DNA of 14,958 nt from an uncultured Lachnospiraceae bacterium (lineage in GTDB: Bacteria > Bacillota > Clostridia > Lachnospirales > Lachnospiraceae). Positions 14,401 to 14,958 of this stretch are shown here, one piece after another (position 1 is the first letter of the stretch; each line of letters begins with the position of its first letter). The notes under the pieces were generated by a model, which was given only the letters and a program-made list of their open reading frames with translations, was not told the DNA's origin and did no database searches. The position numbers and the translations under genes were made by a program. The stretch lies in contig CAJUEI010000080.1 of NCBI GenBank assembly GCA_910585255.1, positions 1 through 14,958 on the forward strand, written 5' to 3'.

Positions 14401-14850
14401 ACATTTCCGCTGCATATTCGGATACGGTGGGAAAGACCGATTTGGGTGCATGGGTTTGTCTATTTTCCTATACAGAATCGCAGAGATCATAGAGGCGATA
14501 TTCGGGAGTATGAGATTTGGGTAAAAGAAATAGGAGAGAAAGAAGAAAAGTGGGAATTAAAAAAGAGTGGGGAATTTGCAACCTCATTTGAACCGAAAGA
14601 AGTATTCTTTTATAAAAGTAAAACAAATGAGATTAGGTTTGTAATAAAAAATGGATTTGCATGTGAGCATGTTCAAAAGTGGGAAGTGGGGGAGAGTGGA
14701 TGGAAGCGATCTTGCGGGGCATTTGCAGATTCAAGCGTTGGGATAGGGAAGATTTCGATTTATAGTGAAGAATGGATAGAAGGAGGAGGGGAAGGGGAGC
14801 AGATAAAAACAAGTGGAATCGCTACTGCTACTTTGGAGATTGAGGAGTGA
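11413..14850 (+). CDS. Large GH2-type glycoside hydrolase with C-terminal discoidin-like domain
   Basis: This protein of 1145 residues is laid out as a GH2-type enzyme. Residues about 5-200 form the jelly-roll sugar-binding domain (DLSGLWKIRLDP, GWAWYQREIEL, TTVWVDGEEKG), 200-325 an Ig-like domain with an Asn/Lys-rich loop, and 326-655 the TIM barrel. In the barrel RGTHFGGEFP and MRFHSYCPP are followed by the likely acid/base E455 (SPSNEPAG) and the likely nucleophile E542 (CHEMGQW), 87 residues apart. A second beta domain, a region around 760-940 that may adopt a glutamine-amidotransferase-like fold, and an F5/8 type C (discoidin, CBM32-like) domain from about 990 to 1130 (VHGFVYFPIQNRRDHRGDIREYEIW) follow. 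No signal peptide is present. The bond and sugar cleaved cannot be named; beta-galactosidase or beta-glucuronidase labels would be guesses. AGGAGA at 11399-11404 supports the start. Confidence 0.85.
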   Translation: MQKQNQQDLSGLWKIRLDPKKKGILQNYQKERWQQKQESDQGTLILPGILQAQGYGDPIGLDTPWVSSLHDSMWYLREEYQGAQENEVNVPFLSQPPRHYLGWAWYQREIELSEEGQYQLYLECTHWKTTVWVDGEEKGSILSLCSPHSYFLGNIKKGSHFLTILVDNSMQYPYRPDGHAVSDALGATWNGIAGEISIKRLPDAAILENRIWWDITIKKAIIEIVLQNLTSEKKTAEITITTQNNEIENQNHKITNPNNKKKSVLLLPKERKICQIEYLYTKEEPLWDEYQPNLNKITIQCQCGETIQTIEESFGFRKMEAKEDGFFINGRPIYLRGTHFGGEFPLTGYPATTKEEWKRIFQICKKWGMNFMRFHSYCPPKAAFSAADEIGFYLQIECGMWNYFSDQETKENKTEPKEEKETNFTMQQILYQETERILAAFGNHPSFLLFSPSNEPAGDWWNPLKKWLTDFRSRDNRRLYTIQSGWPYPMKPKEIEEPDYLYFHRSGFGPYPGGTIRNQSGWFGKDYAPSLEGVCCPVICHEMGQWCSYPDFSIIEKFTGYMQPSNYKVFRAQAEKKGVLSQNKEFVFASGHLQTALYKEDLEANFRTPHLYGFELLDLHDYLGQGGAWIGVLDAFWEEKGYIKPEEFREFCNETVLLLRIPKYIFTTEETLEGKAEIAHFGKAAKKEVIVRWRLKKGETLLREEPLCQKEIPLGKNIPLGTIQISLAELAAPAQYRIELILEEKGEILQNHWDFWVYQPTSFFLKQKEKFPNGIISVEENDFILTDVREAKKALQQGKTVFLSPSFTDFSYKCPPLNSKSVFWNSQMGPRWDRGLGILCKKDHPAFSEFPTESYQQWQWAGILEGARGINLERIRSDLVPLVQVIDDWNRSYKMALLLEAKVGKGRLLLSGCNLEQGWEKAPQRAQLQQSLLQYFRSEAFHPKIRLKEEEAFSWYQDTLLLWKLKAVCWIEELPKVDCRNCISVNMENGLELEEVTFPLHIRIRWERPIWVHGFVYFPIQNRRDHRGDIREYEIWVKEIGEKEEKWELKKSGEFATSFEPKEVFFYKSKTNEIRFVIKNGFACEHVQKWEVGESGWKRSCGAFADSSVGIGKISIYSEEWIEGGGEGEQIKTSGIATATLEIEE

Positions 14851-14851
14851 A

Positions 14852-14931
14852 GTGGTGGTGGTGGTGGGGAGGACGCCGGAGTGGGGAGGACGCCAGAGCG
14901 GGGAAGAGATTGCTTCCTGCTGTTCCGCTCT
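14852..14931. repeat. G-rich tandem repeat and hairpin at the window end
   Basis: A GTG run (14852-14866) leads into two 17-bp units, 14864-14880 and 14881-14897, that differ at one base (GTGGGGAGGACGCCGGA and GTGGGGAGGACGCCAGA). AGAGCGG (14895-14901) then pairs with CCGCTCT (14925-14931), with an inner GGAAG/CTTCC. The GGGGAGGACGC core and the following GATT...CTTCC recall the repeats between potC and potD. No T-run follows within the window. Confidence 0.65.
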
Positions 14932-14958
14932 CCGAAAAGTAAGAAAGTCTAATGCTTC

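Noticed and set aside
14852..14866. GTG trinucleotide run as a coding microsatellite
   Set aside because: It begins after the GH2 stop codon at 14848-14850 and no gene start follows within the window.

Overview
The window looks like a low-GC Gram-positive (Firmicutes) chromosome, most likely an anaerobic gut clostridium of the Lachnospiraceae type. The reasons are AT-rich DNA with strong AGGAGG-type ribosome binding sites, lipoprotein signal peptides, a Cthe_2159-family beta-helix protein, a BcrA/LanF-type detoxification operon with its own two-component system, and a HTH/DUF2975 gene pair. The taxonomic call is inference from gene families, not from a marker gene.

Layout. Positions 1-3387 (+) hold a spermidine/putrescine-type ABC importer: the 3' end of potA, then potB, potC and a PotD-like lipoprotein. 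The potC-potD gap is 435 bp and carries G-rich direct repeats, a 134-nt foldback and a separate small hairpin. The PotD-like protein keeps the fold and order of PotD but has lost most residues that hold polyamines in E. coli PotD, so its ligand is open. Positions 3506-5221 (+) encode a lipid-anchored beta-helix carbohydrate-binding protein with a three-unit 14-residue repeat insert.

Positions 5333-8694 (-) are a compact operon, response regulator > histidine kinase > ABC ATPase > ABC-2 permease. It resembles antimicrobial-peptide or lantibiotic self-protection modules. The ATPase has the E-loop variant of the Q-loop, there is only one permease, and the kinase has almost no extracellular part, which suggests that sensing depends on the transporter or on the membrane. 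Positions 9036-9868 (-) are a DUF2975 membrane protein and a small XRE-type regulator, start-stop overlapped. They have a consensus promoter whose -35 box overlaps a 16-bp perfect inverted repeat, and a strong intrinsic terminator downstream.

Positions 9952-10555 have no credible gene but are dense in structure: a long nested palindrome with 20-bp perfect arms, a decayed second copy, a hairpin, a 20-bp tandem repeat, a 15-bp palindrome, and then a good sigma-A promoter. That promoter drives a two-gene (+) operon, a cytoplasmic NodB-type deacetylase and a 1145-residue GH2-type glycoside hydrolase with a C-terminal discoidin-like domain. Together they probably deacetylate and cleave an imported oligosaccharide. 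After 14850 the window ends in another G-rich repeat and hairpin that resembles the one between potC and potD.
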